Of a DNA stretch of 64,000 bases, positions 11,170-24,520 are shown one piece after another. The stretch spans positions 42,452,485 through 42,516,484 of the forward strand of contig CM034237.1 of the NCBI GenBank assembly GCA_019916065.1, written 5' to 3'. This DNA comes from Vitellaria paradoxa. Lineage: Eukaryota > Streptophyta > Magnoliopsida > Ericales > Sapotaceae. The first letter of the stretch is position 1; the number at the start of each line of letters is the position of its first letter. The translations under genes and the position numbers were made by a program. A model generated the notes under the pieces. It was not told where the DNA came from, made no database searches, and saw only the letters and a list, made by a program, of their open reading frames with translations.

Positions 11170-12390
11170 TGAATTATATGCGATGGCTCTGAATTTGGGC
11201 GCTTATGTAATGTGCATTGTGTGGGGAATTCCTTTTTTGAATTTTCTCGGTGGGCAAACAATGGACGTCAAATCATTTTCCAAATTTATACGACTGTCAT
11301 GATAATGATATGGACATGATTGAGAATTGGTCCGAGACACGTACATAGACCTTAAATTAAGAACTGAAAAGTTGTTAAAACTAGACTCGTGTTTAGAATA
11401 TTAAAAATTGATTAATAGAAAGAATCAACGACGTAATTGACGCTTCAACCTGTTTGAAAATTTGACTATTCTCAGGCTGAGCCAACCCAATTACTGCCCG
11501 ACTAACAACGTTGCTGTGATTATCAAGCTCATTATCTAGTTGATATATACAAACACATATTATGTAACAAGTTTTAACGAACACGTTGCATGATACAGTC
11601 ATGCACATGTATGACAGATACAGTCATATTATAATTCTTTTAGTATATTAGGCTTTTTTTTAATTATTATAAAAAAAGTTAATTAAAATGTCATTGGAAT
11701 AACAAGTATGGATGACAATTTATTTTGGAAATCTAATTACCTGACTTACTTCGACCCTAATAGAAAAAGTATGAGATTTGGAAAATAAAACCTGAAGCAG
11801 GTATGAGATAAATAATAAAATTTTGAGACGAGTATGAGACATATTATTGTTTTAGTCATCTAAACACGTACTCGCCTTTGTTATATAATAAAATGTTTTA
11901 TTACATTAATATCTATTTTATATTATAATAATACATATATCATACTCTTTAATAAAAAAAAATACAAATGCTATTATATTTTTATATTATGTTTTATATT
12001 CATATGATTTGTATTATTTTAAATTTTTATTAAAATTTATTTTATTTTTGAGGTCTAATTAAGTGAATAATATCAATATACTCAACTTAACAAGTCTTAT
12101 TCCCAAAGTAGTTGGAGTTAATTATATGAACTTTCTTCCTCCATTCATTTTTATTATGGGTTATGTTTTTCGGGAAGTTATATGAAAGTAGGCATTTTCT
12201 TATAATTTTAGCATTTGTAATTTTAAGTTTACCTTTTATTTTTTTACCTCTTTTATTTGAATCGAGTCACTCTTCTATACTGACGAATAGTTATATTTAC
12301 CTTAGATGTGGCCAAACTATCTTAAACGATATTCTCTCAATTTTTCTTCTATCAGTGTCATCTAATTTTTTTTTTCCAAATATATTGTTT
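11170..12390. other. AT-rich intergenic DNA
   Basis: No gene, RNA or element end was recognised. Short open frames have low-complexity, A/T-driven composition. Confidence 0.5.
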
Positions 12391-12394
12391 TAAT

Positions 12395-13350
12395 GTTATT
12401 ATATCGTGTATTACCACATATCTATCTTAGATTCTCATTTTTTCACGATACTTATCTTATGAGAGTATTTTTGTTAATAGCCTAACACTCTATATTATAA
12501 AACATAGTTGGCCCTACAATTATCCTATAAAATTTTTTTACAGCTTAATAGATATTTTTTGGTTATATAAAATATTAGAGGCACCTGTTTATTTAATCAC
12601 ACCGCTCAAATTTTGTGGATAATATCCTCTTCAATAATAACATTTTAGCACTTCTTGATCCTCAATTTTCACTATACCCTCATTTGTAATTTTGGTCTTA
12701 CTAAATTTACAACACATATACTTTGTTTTAGTTTCACGTACTCTAAAACATCTCGATTATAAGCTCTTAGTTAATTTGTTCGTAACCAAAATGAAAAAAT
12801 AAGAGCTTAAAATAAATCCTTAGTGTAAATCAATTATAATTAAAAATTTATTTGTGTCACATCCAACAGTTCTTATATATGCCAGTAATTTCTCCGACAT
12901 TACTTGATTACTTTAATATATTTCATAGTAATTTCTTTTCCAACATCCATCATAAATTTCTCTCAAAACTCTATCATATGCCTTTTCTAAGTTAATAAAA
13001 ATCATGAGAAGATCTTTCTTTGTTTCTCTATATTTTTTACCAATATTTTTATTTGAAAAATTACTTCCATAGTCGATCTACCATGCATAAAATCAAATTA
13101 GTTAGCTGATATTTTTATCAGACATCTTAGCCTAGCCTCAATTATTATCCCAAGGTTTCGTAATGTGACTTATAAGCTTAATACCTTGATGGTTCTTATA
13201 CTCTTAATATTCCTTTATTCTTTTATATAGGCACTAGGATTCCCATTCCTTAGGAATTTTATTGATATGTAAGATCTTGTGAAATAATTTAGTCAACCAA
13301 ACTATCTCATCACGTTCTCTAAACACTTGAAAGGTTCATCTTTCATATAG
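12395..13350 (-). pseudogene. Decayed RTE-type LINE reverse transcriptase
   Basis: Read on the minus strand, fragments of a non-LTR reverse transcriptase appear in the right order. They are a VWLTKLFHKI-like block near 13,310, VPI*KNKG at about 13,215-13,235, NQFGFMHGRST at about 13,075-13,105, INLEKAYDRV at 12967-12996, and a C-terminal LRWICGNTR-like block near 12,400-12,430. Stops and frameshifts separate them. Part of the palm, including the catalytic aspartate pair, is not recognisable. This arrangement is typical of plant RTE elements. It is long dead, with no intact frame or ends found. Confidence 0.7.
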
Positions 13351-13499
13351 TTTTCCCTATTTTCATCTTTTTTTATAGCTTATTTTACTTTTGTAAATCT
13401 AATATCATATATAGAGAGAAAAAGAATCGTACGCTCTTTTTTGTATAGACCCCATCTTTTCATCTCCTCCATATAACCTATAAATAGTACTATTGAAAA

Positions 13500-14165
13500 T
13501 ATGACTTAGAGATCCGACCAACGGCAATTAGCCAGTGGCCCTCCGACACCCAAGTTAGTGGTGATTTCCATTATAGAAGAAGAGGAAAGTGAGAGAAAAT
13601 GAGAAAAGCCTGGGTGTTAGAGCATATCTTGTCTTTATAATAGACATGGTCCTCCATGTTCTTCATGTTAGAAAGAGGGAATAGTGTAGGTGTGTGAGAC
13701 TGGGAGGTTTCTTTCTCCCTAAGTTTAGGAAATCATTGGATAAGGGGTTACCTCATATCATTTGTAGTCCCCAGGCATATGTTTTTACCCTCCAATTGCA
13801 TCCTGAGAGTTAAAGCTTAATAATAGATTATGAATCCTCATGCTCTTAAGGTGTACTTGCCTATTGATAGGCTATTCGAAGTCATCTATCGATTCATTAG
13901 CATGTTGAAATACTTGTGCCAAGCAAACACATAAGTGAGCCAAGTATATAAACATTTGGTAATTGTATGCCATTCAAGTTCACATCAATCTTGAGTGAGC
14001 TGAAGTATAAAGATACTTAACAATCTTTATAGTCCTGAAATGGTTGAGTAGCAAGCCAATATGTTCAGAAATATTTGGATTGAGCCAACCAGAACACAAA
14101 GAGCCTAGTTACATTGCAGATGGCAATCAATGAGAAAAATAGTAAAAGATAGCCACATAGTCGGA
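13500..14165. other. Unassigned segment of moderate GC
   Basis: Less AT-rich than its neighbours and without a significant open frame. It could be part of an old LTR or a leader region. I see no terminal repeats to prove it. Confidence 0.3.
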
Positions 14166-14199
14166 AAAAAGAAGGTGGGTTTCCTAATTGAGTAAAAAT

Positions 14200-14880
14200 A
14201 ATCCTAGCCATTGAGTAAATCCAACGGTTGAAAATATATCAAATTTAACATTTTGAGCTTATTTATTATATAAATAGTAATTGCTCATACCTAAATATAC
14301 AAATATAATTTAGCGTGTGAATAACTCAAATATAAATTTATAAAGTAAACCTATATGAAAATTGTAAAGATAAACTATAAAAATAAAAATCACAAATAAA
14401 AAGAGACTAAGGTACCTATACAGTGTTTAATAGATGTGTAAAATTTTATTATTTATTACAAACATTACCAAATTTTTAAAAATATTAATTTAAAAACTTT
14501 TATATAAAAGGTATTTAAAAAAGATATGGGAAGAGTAAAAGAATATGTTTTCATATAAAATGACAACAAAGACAACCAAAATAGAAAGAAAAATAAAATA
14601 ATCCTGATCATTGAGCAAATCCAACGGTTGAAAATATTTCAAATTTAAAATTTTGAACTTTCTTATTATATAAATGTCACAAAGAGTGTAAAAGTATATA
14701 TATTTAAAATTTAAGTATTGACTACATTAAAATTAAAATTTTAATTGAAGTGTTTATTTTTAATAACTTTTTAAAAAAAATTAAAGTTTAAATATATTTT
14801 TTTAAAATAAAAAAATTCAGTTGACTTTGTGATGTGACCGAAAAGATAACAAAAATAGAAAGAAAAAAAAATAATTTTAA
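14200..14880. repeat. AT-rich dispersed repeat with internal duplication (pair with 56605-57560)
   Basis: The motif CCAACGGTTGAAAATAT occurs at about 14221 and 14622, so a unit of about 400 bp is tandemly duplicated. TTGCTCATACCTAAA and flanking sequence recur at 56608 onwards, where the unit is also repeated. No coding content. Class unknown. Confidence 0.6.
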
Positions 14881-15689
14881 CTATTAAATAAATGTAGTAG
14901 TTATAAATATATAAATATCAAATTATGAGTTATATTATTACATAGATACGATACTAACGGTAACTTTTGGTGCACCGTACGCCGATTTTGCCAGAAAGGC
15001 CCGATAGCAACGTCCCGTTTGTGTGAGCTGGATCTGGGCCCCCTTGCTTTATCCGTGTCCCAGGAGCGTGGAATGGACTTAATCCAAACCATAGGTAGGC
15101 ATTGGACTCGTAGCTCTTCGTCTTTGTGGGTGCTTTTTTTTTTTTTTTAATTTTGATAAAATATTGAACTTTCTTTAAATATATATTATCGACCCTAAAA
15201 ATAATATTTAAATATTTTTTAATATTTTAAATGTTTAAATAATGATAAAAAAAATTGTATTATGTAAATATTCTAACGATGTCACTATTTCGACTAATAT
15301 TTGAAATATATTGATAATTACAATATAAATAACAAGTGTTGTTATAATATTTTAATGATTTAAGGTCTATTTATATTTAATCAAATATTTGCAAAACATT
15401 TACATAATGTAATCTTTTTTTATTATACTTTTAGAAAATAAAAGCGTAAGGAAAAATACTTTACCCTTTTTCTTTTATGTTTTTATTTTTATTTTTTCCA
15501 CAATTCACTCTAATGTCTCCTGCCAACATGCATTAGGTTTTGAAAATATGTTAAAAAAAATAAATAGAAACTTTATTTTTTTTGAATTATAGATTATTTT
15601 GATACCGTTAAGAAACAAAATCTTTGAATGAAACGAAATTGGTAGGATTTTTTTTTTTTAATTGCTTAGTTGATATCATGCTGCATTTG

Positions 15690-15920
15690 GAATGTCAAAT
15701 TTGGCCCAAAATCTTTATCTTTCTTAAAAAATCTCCAACTTTCTCCATGTAAAAAATTTTCAACATTTTTCAAATTTATTAACTTTCACTAACTTTCTTC
15801 AAATTTTACTAATTTTTTTTTTTACATTTTTTGAGAAACACACTAATTACATCTAATAATTCAAAATTTACTAATTTTTTTTTTATTTTTTTACCAAAAT
15901 TTGACACTCTAAATAAATAC
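15690..15920. mobile_element. MITE family F3 copy
   Basis: Starts CATTTGGAATGTCAAATTTG and ends CAAAATTTGACACTCTAAAT, an imperfect inverted repeat. The interior is rich in ACTAACTTT-like blocks. A related copy lies at 50699-50945. Confidence 0.55.
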
Positions 15921-16299
15921 AAATTGTGAAAAACATTATTTTTTTTGGGTGTATTCTTGTTCTTTTTTGTTTTTAGCATTCATTAATTAAGATTAGGGGA
16001 CAGGAGGAGTGGCCTAATAGTTGATGGCTCCTTCACTCAAGACTTGGTCCCTTAGTTTGAACTATTATTTAAATGTTTGTGATATGGGCTGACAACCGAT
16101 GCCAATTTTAGTATTTAGGGGGAGAAATATTTAAATCGAAAAAATCATTTTATAATAATATATATATTTGTATCGTTGAGTTCATTGTCCATTCCCCACC
16201 CCCTCTGTGTGAGAGAGAGAGAGTGTGTGTGTGGGAGAGAGAGAGAGCTTTATTGTGCTTAATTAATTTTGCCTTCTTTATACTTGAAAATATATATAT

Positions 16300-16838
16300 A
16301 GGGTAAATTTCACTAACCTTCCCTGAGATTTCTGACATCAACAGAAACCTTCCCTGAAGTTTCTGAAATAAGACTGACCTCCCTTCCTTTACTAGATAAA
16401 TTTCACTAACCTCCCCTGAGATTTTTGAATGTGTAAATTTTTTATAAAATCATATTCTTTGTATCGAAAACTTTCAAACGAGTATCATTGTCGCTATTTT
16501 TTTGAATTTGTGGGAACGAATTTGAAAAATCGTTCTCACAGTTTGCTACTTTTTAAAAAAAAAGATGCCAAAATCAACCAAAAACTACATTTTATCTCAA
16601 TTTATCCCACAGTTTGCTACTTTTTAGAAAAAAAGACGTCAAAATCAACCCTAAACTATATTTTATCTCAATTTATCTTATTTTTTCTTACTCCAAACGG
16701 GACTTTTAGGGGAAAAATTAGATCAGGGGAGGTTAGTGAAATTTATCTGATAAAGAAGGGAGGGCAGTGTTATTTCAGAAATCTCAGGAGAAGTTTCTCT
16801 TGGTGTCAAAAATCTCAGGAGAGGTTAGTGAAATTTAC
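16300..16838. mobile_element. Palindromic MITE with a nested fragment of another family
   Basis: The left arm GGTAAATTTCACTAACCT with CCCTGAGATTTCTGA is answered by TCAGGAGAGGTTAGTG and AAATTTACC at the right end. Each arm is internally duplicated. The centre (about 16429-16700) is an inverted partial copy of the element at 17844-18194 (shared CGAAAACTTTCAAACGA and a GTTCCCAC-like motif), consistent with nesting. Confidence 0.65.
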
Positions 16839-17100
16839 CTTATATTATATATATAAAAAGATGATGGAATCGTCAATTCTCTCTATGTTAGCCGCACACT
16901 TGGCAGCCGGGATTAAAGGGAAAATTTGGCCCATTGATTTTATTTTTTATTTTTAAGAACTACAATTAGATTGACATTGGGTGCCGTGAAGAGACCTCCA
17001 CATCAAAAGACAATGAACCCCGCTAACTTGGATGATTGGATCCTTTCTATTCTCTGTCACTGAATTGGATTGGACCACCACACAATTTATTCACAGAAAG

Positions 17101-17104
<4 letters not shown>

Positions 17105-17137
<33 letters not shown>
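17105..17137. repeat. (CT)n microsatellite
   Basis: Uninterrupted CT tract; the surrounding sequence has no recognisable gene. Confidence 0.95.
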
Positions 17138-17141
<4 letters not shown>

Positions 17142-17404
17142 AGATGAAGGATGGGTAGGAGACAGATCGTCAATGCAAGTTTTTTTTTTTTTTTTTTTGA
17201 TAAATTTTGCCTATTAAATATAAATTTTAAGACTTCTAAATTTTCCATCAAAACTCGTTTTATGCCTAACTTTAATTATAATAATTGGAGATTTAACAAT
17301 TTATTTTGTTGCAATATAAAGACTCCGTTACCCACTTTTAAAATTTCACTCGTGTATATATATATAAATGTAAAATTATCACCGAAACGTGACAAAAGTT
17401 TTAA

Positions 17405-17731
17405 GCTCCATTTGGGAAGAATTAGCATTGACGAATGGCTAATGGCTAGTTGCTAGCTAAAAAACAAGCTATCTAATTTTATGTTTGGGAAGAAAAAAAA
17501 AGGAGCTAATGGCTAATAGCTAGTAGCTAATTAAAAAAAACTAACTAATTTTGTGTTTGAGAAGAAAAAAAAGTGACTTTTTTTATAGGTGGCTAACTTA
17601 TTTTTGTTAAATTGACACTTTTACCCTTGAAAGTTTAAAAGAAGATTAAAATATAAGAGGGTAAAAAAGTCTAACTACTGTTGAAGTAGTAATTAGCCTT
17701 GGCTAATGACTACTCTTCCCAAATGGACCCT
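17405..17731 (+). mobile_element. MITE family F4 copy 1
   Basis: Terminal inverted repeats are CTCCATTTGGGAAGA on the left and TCTTCCCAAATGGAC on the right. The interior is rich in GCTAATGGCTA motifs. About 330 bp. An opposite-orientation relative lies at 48384-48700. Confidence 0.75.
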
Positions 17732-17843
17732 TATATTCCTCAAATTAAATTTATAAACTCTCAATTTTGTTACACTTAAAATGTGGGACCCTAAAATAAA
17801 ATTTAGTGAAAAGTTTACGAGTGCAAAACATAAATTACTTCGG

Positions 17844-18194
17844 CCTCATTTGGAATAAGAAAAAATAAGATAAATTGAGAAACAATTTGTTTGAGGTTAA
17901 TTTTGGCGCTTTTTTTTTTTGAAAATTAGCAAACCGTGAGAAGGATTTTCCAAATCCGTTCCCACGGATTCAAAAACTTTACAAAAAAATAGCGATAATG
18001 GTATTCGTTTGAAAGTTTTCGACATGAAGAATATGATTGTATAAAAAATTTACACATTCGGTTAATCTACTTTTAAATTTTTTTAATTTTTTAGTGAAAT
18101 ATTAGAATTTTTTGAAATTAGTGATGGCGAAAAAATTAGAGGTAGATGAGTTGTTAAGAGTTTTTTGAAGTTTTTTTTTATGCCAAACCGACCC
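17844..18194. mobile_element. MITE family F5 copy
   Basis: Left end CGGCCTCATTTGGAATAAG, right end CCAAACCGACCCT. The interior contains AATCCGTTCCCACGGATT and TCGTTTGAAAGTTTTCGA, shared in reverse with 16429-16700. Confidence 0.6.
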
Positions 18195-18468
18195 TGAATG
18201 TTTGGATAATAATTTATTGAATGAATTACTTTTATGTCTCCGTACTAAAGATGAAAATTTTATACCTCTGAACTAAAATTGAAAAATATAAATTCTTCCT
18301 GAAACTAAATAGAAAAAGTACTTTTATACCATTTGTAGTTAATTAATACTAAAATAAAATCGTGGAATGGGTTAAATTTTCTCAAAAACAAGAAAAAAAA
18401 ATTATTGAGAACCAAATAAAATTAGTGGTATAAGTACTGGTAATATGAACAACAAAGAATGTAAATGT

Positions 18469-18732
18469 GCCCCTTCGGGGGTGGCCGAGTGGAAGTCGGG
18501 CTTGCCTTAAGAGATTGGGCCTCTCGAGGTTCTGGGTTCGACTCCCCCACGGGGGGTGGGTTACCGCTGTAATGGCGGGAGCCTAAAGGCCTCCTCTCGG
18601 TCGTGCCGGCCAGCCAGGGCTTGCCTAGGCTGGTTAACTCTCCAGGGGTCGTTGCCGGCTCGGGTCCTGGAGCGTGTTTCGCCCTGTGCGCACCCCAGTA
18701 CGGGGTAGCGGCTGCGGACTTCCACGTACCAG
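18469..18732 (+). mobile_element. tRNA-derived SINE, family C copy 1
   Basis: A 264-bp GC-rich element. The head has GTGGCCGAGTGGAA (A-box region) and GGGTTCGACTCCC (B box). The body includes TTGCCTAGGCTGGTTAAC and GGTAGCGGCTGCGG. A 14-bp direct repeat AAGAATGTAAATGT flanks it at 18455-18468 and 18733-18746. It has no poly-A tail. Two further copies lie at 44654-44920 and 52742-53005. Confidence 0.9.
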
Positions 18733-18749
18733 AAGAATGTAAATGTATT

Positions 18750-21368
18750 TTTAAAATTATAGAAGGTAAAACTATTATTATTTACAAAAATTTTAAGAAT
18801 TTTACTTTATTCAGAAGTATAAATAGTGTTAAGAGTAATAAAATCTTTAAAATACAAAGAATATTAGTGATTTTTATCTTTAATACAAAAGCATGAAAAC
18901 AAATAATCTAAATTTATTTAGTTTTTTTGAAGGGCAAAATATAATTAGCAATAGTCATAAACTATGGTGCTATCAATGAACAAATAATTCATAACGCATT
19001 TTTTTAATCTTTTATTTTTCTGTAATTTAATTTAGAATATTTTTGTGTTAGGCGTTTTAGTCTTCTGATTCCCCGCATTGTGAAATATTAAACATGGTAA
19101 TGTCAAAAATTAAAAAAAGGAAGCATACATGCAGTGACGTCACTCATGAATTATTTTATGCTTTGTGAGGAGCCACACCATGCTAATAGATTTAGAGAAA
19201 TGTAAACAAGTAAGGTAGTCTAATTAACTATTATCATTACTAAATTTAATTTTTTTTTTTTACCTATTATCGTCTCAAACTCATTTTTTTTTAAATTTTA
19301 AGCCCGTCTCATTCTATACCACTTGTTAAATACATATTTAGAAAAATTTATTAAATATTCCCTTAGAAATTGAATTTTTTAAAATAATTGATGTATTTTT
19401 TGTAATATCCTGTAAATATATTTGTGAATATACATATAAGTAGACTTTTTTCTATGAAGATCTTTATTATTTTATCTTTCAACTAAAAATAAAAAATCTT
19501 ATTCAAAGAAATTAAAAAGAACAAAATACATATAATTAAATTAAATAATTTCACAAAAATAATCATTTAGCCATTATTTCAAAATATGAATCATCTACAA
19601 CGATCCACAATAAAAGAAAAAAAGGGAAAAACAATAACAACAACAATAATCAATAGTCGAAGTGATCAGCAACTGATGCAAGACCTATTAGATTTAACCT
19701 AGGCAAAAATTATGAAAAATATCATAAATAGCCTTACACTCAAGTATTTAACTACTTTTATTGTAGGGCGAAAGTTTTAATTGTATATTAAACAGGTATT
19801 TAGTGAGTATTTTTTAAGCATAAATGGGTATCGAGTATCTTACAAGATAATTTCAAATCTACACAGGTATTAAAATTCAATTCTAAACCTATCCCAATTT
19901 TATTAAGGCATTTTCTAATGAATTTTCAAGGAGTTTAGTTTAATCGTGTAACCACGTGTATTTGTCCAATTGACATTTCTAACACATATATATCGCATGA
20001 TTCGAAGTTATTATTTTATAATTAAATTCAAATTATCCTTGAGAATTGGACAATTAACCGTGCGTGTGAGAACTGAAACAAATTAATAAAGATCAATCCT
20101 TTGATTATTAAAAAATTTAAATTCTAAAGTGAAATTTCAGGTAAAATTCATGAAAAAAAGTAAAATCTTCTCTACGTACGTTTTAATATGGATAAATTAT
20201 AGTTAGCACCCCTACAGTTTATAATAAATCTTATTTTAATTCCTATAATTTTAATTGTATTAGTCAATCTCTTTTAGTTATGATTAAATTTCACTTTGAT
20301 TCTACTATTAAAAATTGTTAAGAAAATATAGTTAAAAATTGTCACCTGTCCATCATATATGATCGACATATAGAATTTTCCATTAATCAGTTAATCAGTG
20401 TGATAGAAGGGTTAAAGTAGAATTTAATCATAACTACGGCTCCGTTTAGTTTGCAAACAAACTTCAAAAAATTTTATAAATCTCTGTTAATTTTATATCA
20501 CATTGACTTTTTTTTCTTTCACTGTACGCATTACGAACTCTCAATTTATCTCACTCCAAACTCATCCTATATAGAATTGATTGCTATAATTGAAACATAG
20601 AATTGATTGCTACAATTGAAATGATACTAACTAAAATGGGAGGGAACACAAATTATAAGAGTGGTCTTCTAAAATTTTCTCTTTTAATAATTAACACAAA
20701 ACAATTTACATAACGAAAAATAAATCACACTAAATATTTTTAACAATACACAAATTATTAAAAAACTCAACACTGAAAAATTTAATAAAAAAAATTCAGC
20801 AGTCAAATAGTCACAATTGGAAAGACACCTAACTCCGATGCAAGTGGAACGATTGGACATTGAAACCATGACAAAATCACATGAAATTAATCATTTTGAA
20901 TAACCTACTAGAGGAGCCAGTATGTTTTAACAACATTAATTGTCAAATAAAGTCCTCTTAAACTATAATTGTATCCCTACTAGGGCAATTTCTCCTCAAA
21001 AAATTCTTTAGTTCAGATTAATAAAATAATGCAAAGTCAAAAATTTACTCAACTTTTTCTTAAAAAATCTCTTCTTTGAATGTTTCCTCTTATGGAGAAG
21101 TCAACTATTCCTAGGTGGTTGTCGTCACATCCGTTTTACTCCTTTATCTGATTCTCATTCTGCCAATCAAGTGTGGCAACGCAGTGGAAATTCAAGACTA
21201 CGCCCTTAAAGAGGGCATTCAATTTTCAAAACCAACCCATATATACGTATATTATACATATCTATACACAGAATTTACCATGTGACTGTTGTTGGGTGTC
21301 TCAGTGTGGATGTCCTTTTAGAATCCTTTCACAACATCAATATGTTGTTTAGAACCCAAAAAGAAAAC

Positions 21369-21401
<33 letters not shown>

Positions 21402-21890
21402 GGAGTCTTGTAATGGAGCTTTGAAACCCCATGTCACCAGATTCATCAGCACCCAGTTTTGAATTAGGGGAAAAACAAATCCCCAGATTATGTGATTTTT
21501 GTTGTGCTAAAAATAAATAATAATAACAATAGAAAGTCTATTTTTATTTTTTTAACTGTGGAATATTATCAATGGATGGATGCAGAAATTCATGTTAGTG
21601 AAGGGGACATCCTGTATCTGATGGTGCGCCGACTTTATTTAAAAATTTATACATGTTGGAGTTTGGATGGTAAAAAAGTATAATAATGGTACAAAAAGTT
21701 AATGTAAAAGTCATATAAGCTAAAATTTAATTGAAAAAGTTAAAAACTTTTTTAAACTTTTGATAACTCTTGGTATTTTGGGGTGTAACAAACGCCCCCG
21801 TTCCTCCTTTTGTGCAGGGTATGATGGTGAGGATATATAATCTACATAGCTGGGAAAAGAAAATATTTGGTAAAATTCAACAAAAATATA
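18750..21890. other. AT-rich intergenic DNA
   Basis: A partial F2 MITE at 20440-20572 is the only element recognised. 20,900-21,480 is slightly less AT-rich but contains no convincing open frame. Confidence 0.5.
20440..20572. mobile_element. MITE family F2, shortened copy
   Basis: CTCCGTTTAGTTTGCAAAC at the left and TCACTCCAAACTCATCC at the right. The core ACGCATTACGAACTCTCAA matches the F2 family. Confidence 0.5.
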
Positions 21891-21906
21891 AGCAAATGTT
21901 ATTTGG

Positions 21907-22490
21907 TAAATTACATTAATTATTCTTGAAATTTAATAAAAATATACAAAAGTATCCTTGTGTTTTCGAAAATTACATTTATTGTTCTTATTTTTTCGGA
22001 TTATATTACAAATTCTTCCCTAATTTGGTTGGATTCTAATTATTTATGCTTGTTTATCTTTAATTGATGATCAGATCGATATTAGGTATTTATTATTATG
22101 ATAACTTTATCTATTAGCATTCAAAATTCATAAATCATGATATTCGAGATGTATGGTAAGATCAAATCCAATTATATAAAACACATAAATGTTCAATTGG
22201 GACTTATCAAAAATTCTATAATAATTGGATATATCTGGCTCATTTTCAGAGTGTTTTGGTGTTGATCTCAAATTGATAGGATCACTTAGTGTAAATTTTA
22301 ACAATAAAATTTCAAAATTTTTATATCATCAGATAGTTAAGGGTTCTAAATTTATTTTGACGTTAGTTCTCCCAACGGCAAGGGAATTTGGAACAAAATT
22401 TAAAAATTGGGAATAATAATTATAATTTTAGAAACTATAAGGGCACATTGTGTAATTTTATCAAACTTAGATGCAGTCATTGTAATTTAC
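21907..22490. mobile_element. Long-TIR element, family F9 copy 1
   Basis: GTAAATTACATTAATTATTC at the left is answered by GCAGTCATTGTAATTTAC at the right; similarity extends some 50 bp inward. The interior is non-coding. The copy at 58893-59440 shares both ends. Confidence 0.65.
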
Positions 22491-22774
22491 TTTAAAAATT
22501 GTCGAAATGATGTTTCAATAACGTATAATTATGATTTTCTTTTTTGAATCGATGACTTGGACACTATATATTTAAGATTGATTTTTTTTTCTCATATATT
22601 TCTTCTAATTGCAAATGGACATTTGTCTCCCCTAATAGCATAGTCATACCTAGTCTTTCGTCGACTCATTTGCATTATTGTCAATCCGTCATAAACAATC
22701 GAAACATAATAATGTAAGTTTGGGATTTATACCCTAAGTTGCACAAATAAATAAAGTAAAGGCATATAATCATA

Positions 22775-23121
22775 GGGCAGATCTAGAAATTTTGTTGAGT
22801 GGGGGTAACATTAAACAAAAATAAATATTATAAATTTTATAAATAACAAAAAAAAGGACAAAAATATATTAGTTGTTTTTGAAAGAAATGAGATTGAATA
22901 TTGATTCTTGAGATAATTTTATTACAAGTTGAAGATGAACCTTTTAACATTTGTTAAAATTGTATCTTGATTGGGAGATGATAAGGGTTTGAAAGATAAA
23001 AATAGGGGTGTAGAAAAAAATAAATAAAAATGATGAGTGTAGATTGAATTAATTGAAACTTGAGAAAAAAGAGATGAAAAATAATGGTTGAGTGAATTCG
23101 GAGAGAGGATGAGAGAAAGGT

Positions 23122-23158
<37 letters not shown>

Positions 23159-23545
23159 TGTAGAATTAAAAGAAACGAAAGGAGAAAAGGCTATACATTT
23201 GGTTTAATGAGAGAGAGAGAGAGAGAGAGAGAGTACGTAATGAAAGATGATAGGCTGTGGTTTGGTTTATATATATATATATATATAATAAATAAACAAT
23301 GAACAGACTCTTAATTTGATTGGGAGAGTAGAAAAAGTTCATAAAGAAGGAAGAAGTAGTAGAAAGTATTAAAATTTTTTTTATTGATTTGACAATAAAA
23401 CACATTTAAATGGATAGTTTTTAAATTTAGTGGGGTTATTTTATATATTATCTATGTAAAATAATAAAAAATTAATATGATATTTATAAAATTTTTAGAG
23501 TCAGTGGAACATTTGTCCCTCTCTAACCTCACCAGGTCTAGCCGT
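22775..23545. mobile_element. hAT-like non-autonomous element carrying (GA)n tracts
   Basis: Begins AGGGCAGATCTAGAAATTTT and contains GA tracts (about 23128-23155 and 23208-23233) and a TA tract (about 23269-23287). The interior resembles 35924-37439 (a start of the same type, then TAAATATTAYAAATTTT and AATGAGAGAGAG blocks). Borders and target duplication are unclear. Confidence 0.4.
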
Positions 23546-24354
23546 GTATATAACAACTAAATAACTAGTAGTCTCATTAACTTAATTACGAGTAATTATT
23601 CTCAAACCTGAATTCATCATCTAAAAATTTTTTAAGAAATAAGAATAAGCTAATTAACACAGTAGATAGAATGGTGTATATATATGTGTTGTATTATGCA
23701 ATAGGGTATGTATGTAATGGCCATGCATGTTGGAATTAATTAATTATTAATTTTTATAATTAGTATCCTAATTAAAGTGGTCTATATAAGAATTCAAATT
23801 TAATTAAAATAGCATAAAAAATGTAAAAATACGTACAAGATAAAACTCTTTATGATAAATTCAAAATGGTTTTTTTTCCCTCATTATTTTGCACCTAGAA
23901 GCGGACAAGTTTGTCATTCACAAATTTCCTTATGTTTTGACTCTTGTTTATTGATTTAAGATAATTTAGCTTTGGAATATATATATATATATATATATAA
24001 CTGATTTTTAACCCTTTTGGATTCTGTTTTAGTATTTTAATTCCTTAAAATACTATTAATTTGTATTCCAAATTTAACACCACTATCAATTAAAAAGCCA
24101 AAGTCAAATTTTCTGGCAAGTCAATTTGCAGAGGATATTTCAATAAAGCCATATCAGTTTAGCCAAATATTGTCAAATAAGGGGTCTTATGGTCAACCTC
24201 ATGTTGCTTAACCTATAGACAATTGACCTATACCTATCATTGAATTATAGGTTTTCTTTTTTTTTTTTTTTTGAGAACAATCTTATAATTATAATGGAAT
24301 ATGTGTGAGAGATCTAACCTCCCCTTTTATATACATAAACAGTAATTGCACAGT

Positions 24355-24520
24355 GGCTTCATTTGGAGCTACAAAATAAAATAAAATCTTACAAATCTCT
24401 ACAAATACAAATTACGAGATAATAAATTTTAAATTCTTCATTCACTGCACGAACTACGAGACATTTACTTTTACAATTTTATTTTATTTTATACACTTTT
24501 ATACAACTCCAAACATACTT
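24355..24520 (+). mobile_element. MITE family F1 copy 1
   Basis: Ends CATTTGGAGCTACAAAAT and TATACAACTCCAAACAT. Interior TTACAAATCTCTACAAATAC and TACGAGACATTTACTTTTAC. Four copies of this family of about 165 bp occur in the window. Confidence 0.7.

Noticed and set aside
16429..16956. Plus-strand open frame of 175 codons
   Set aside because: It runs through the arms of a palindromic MITE and its nested fragment; not a gene.
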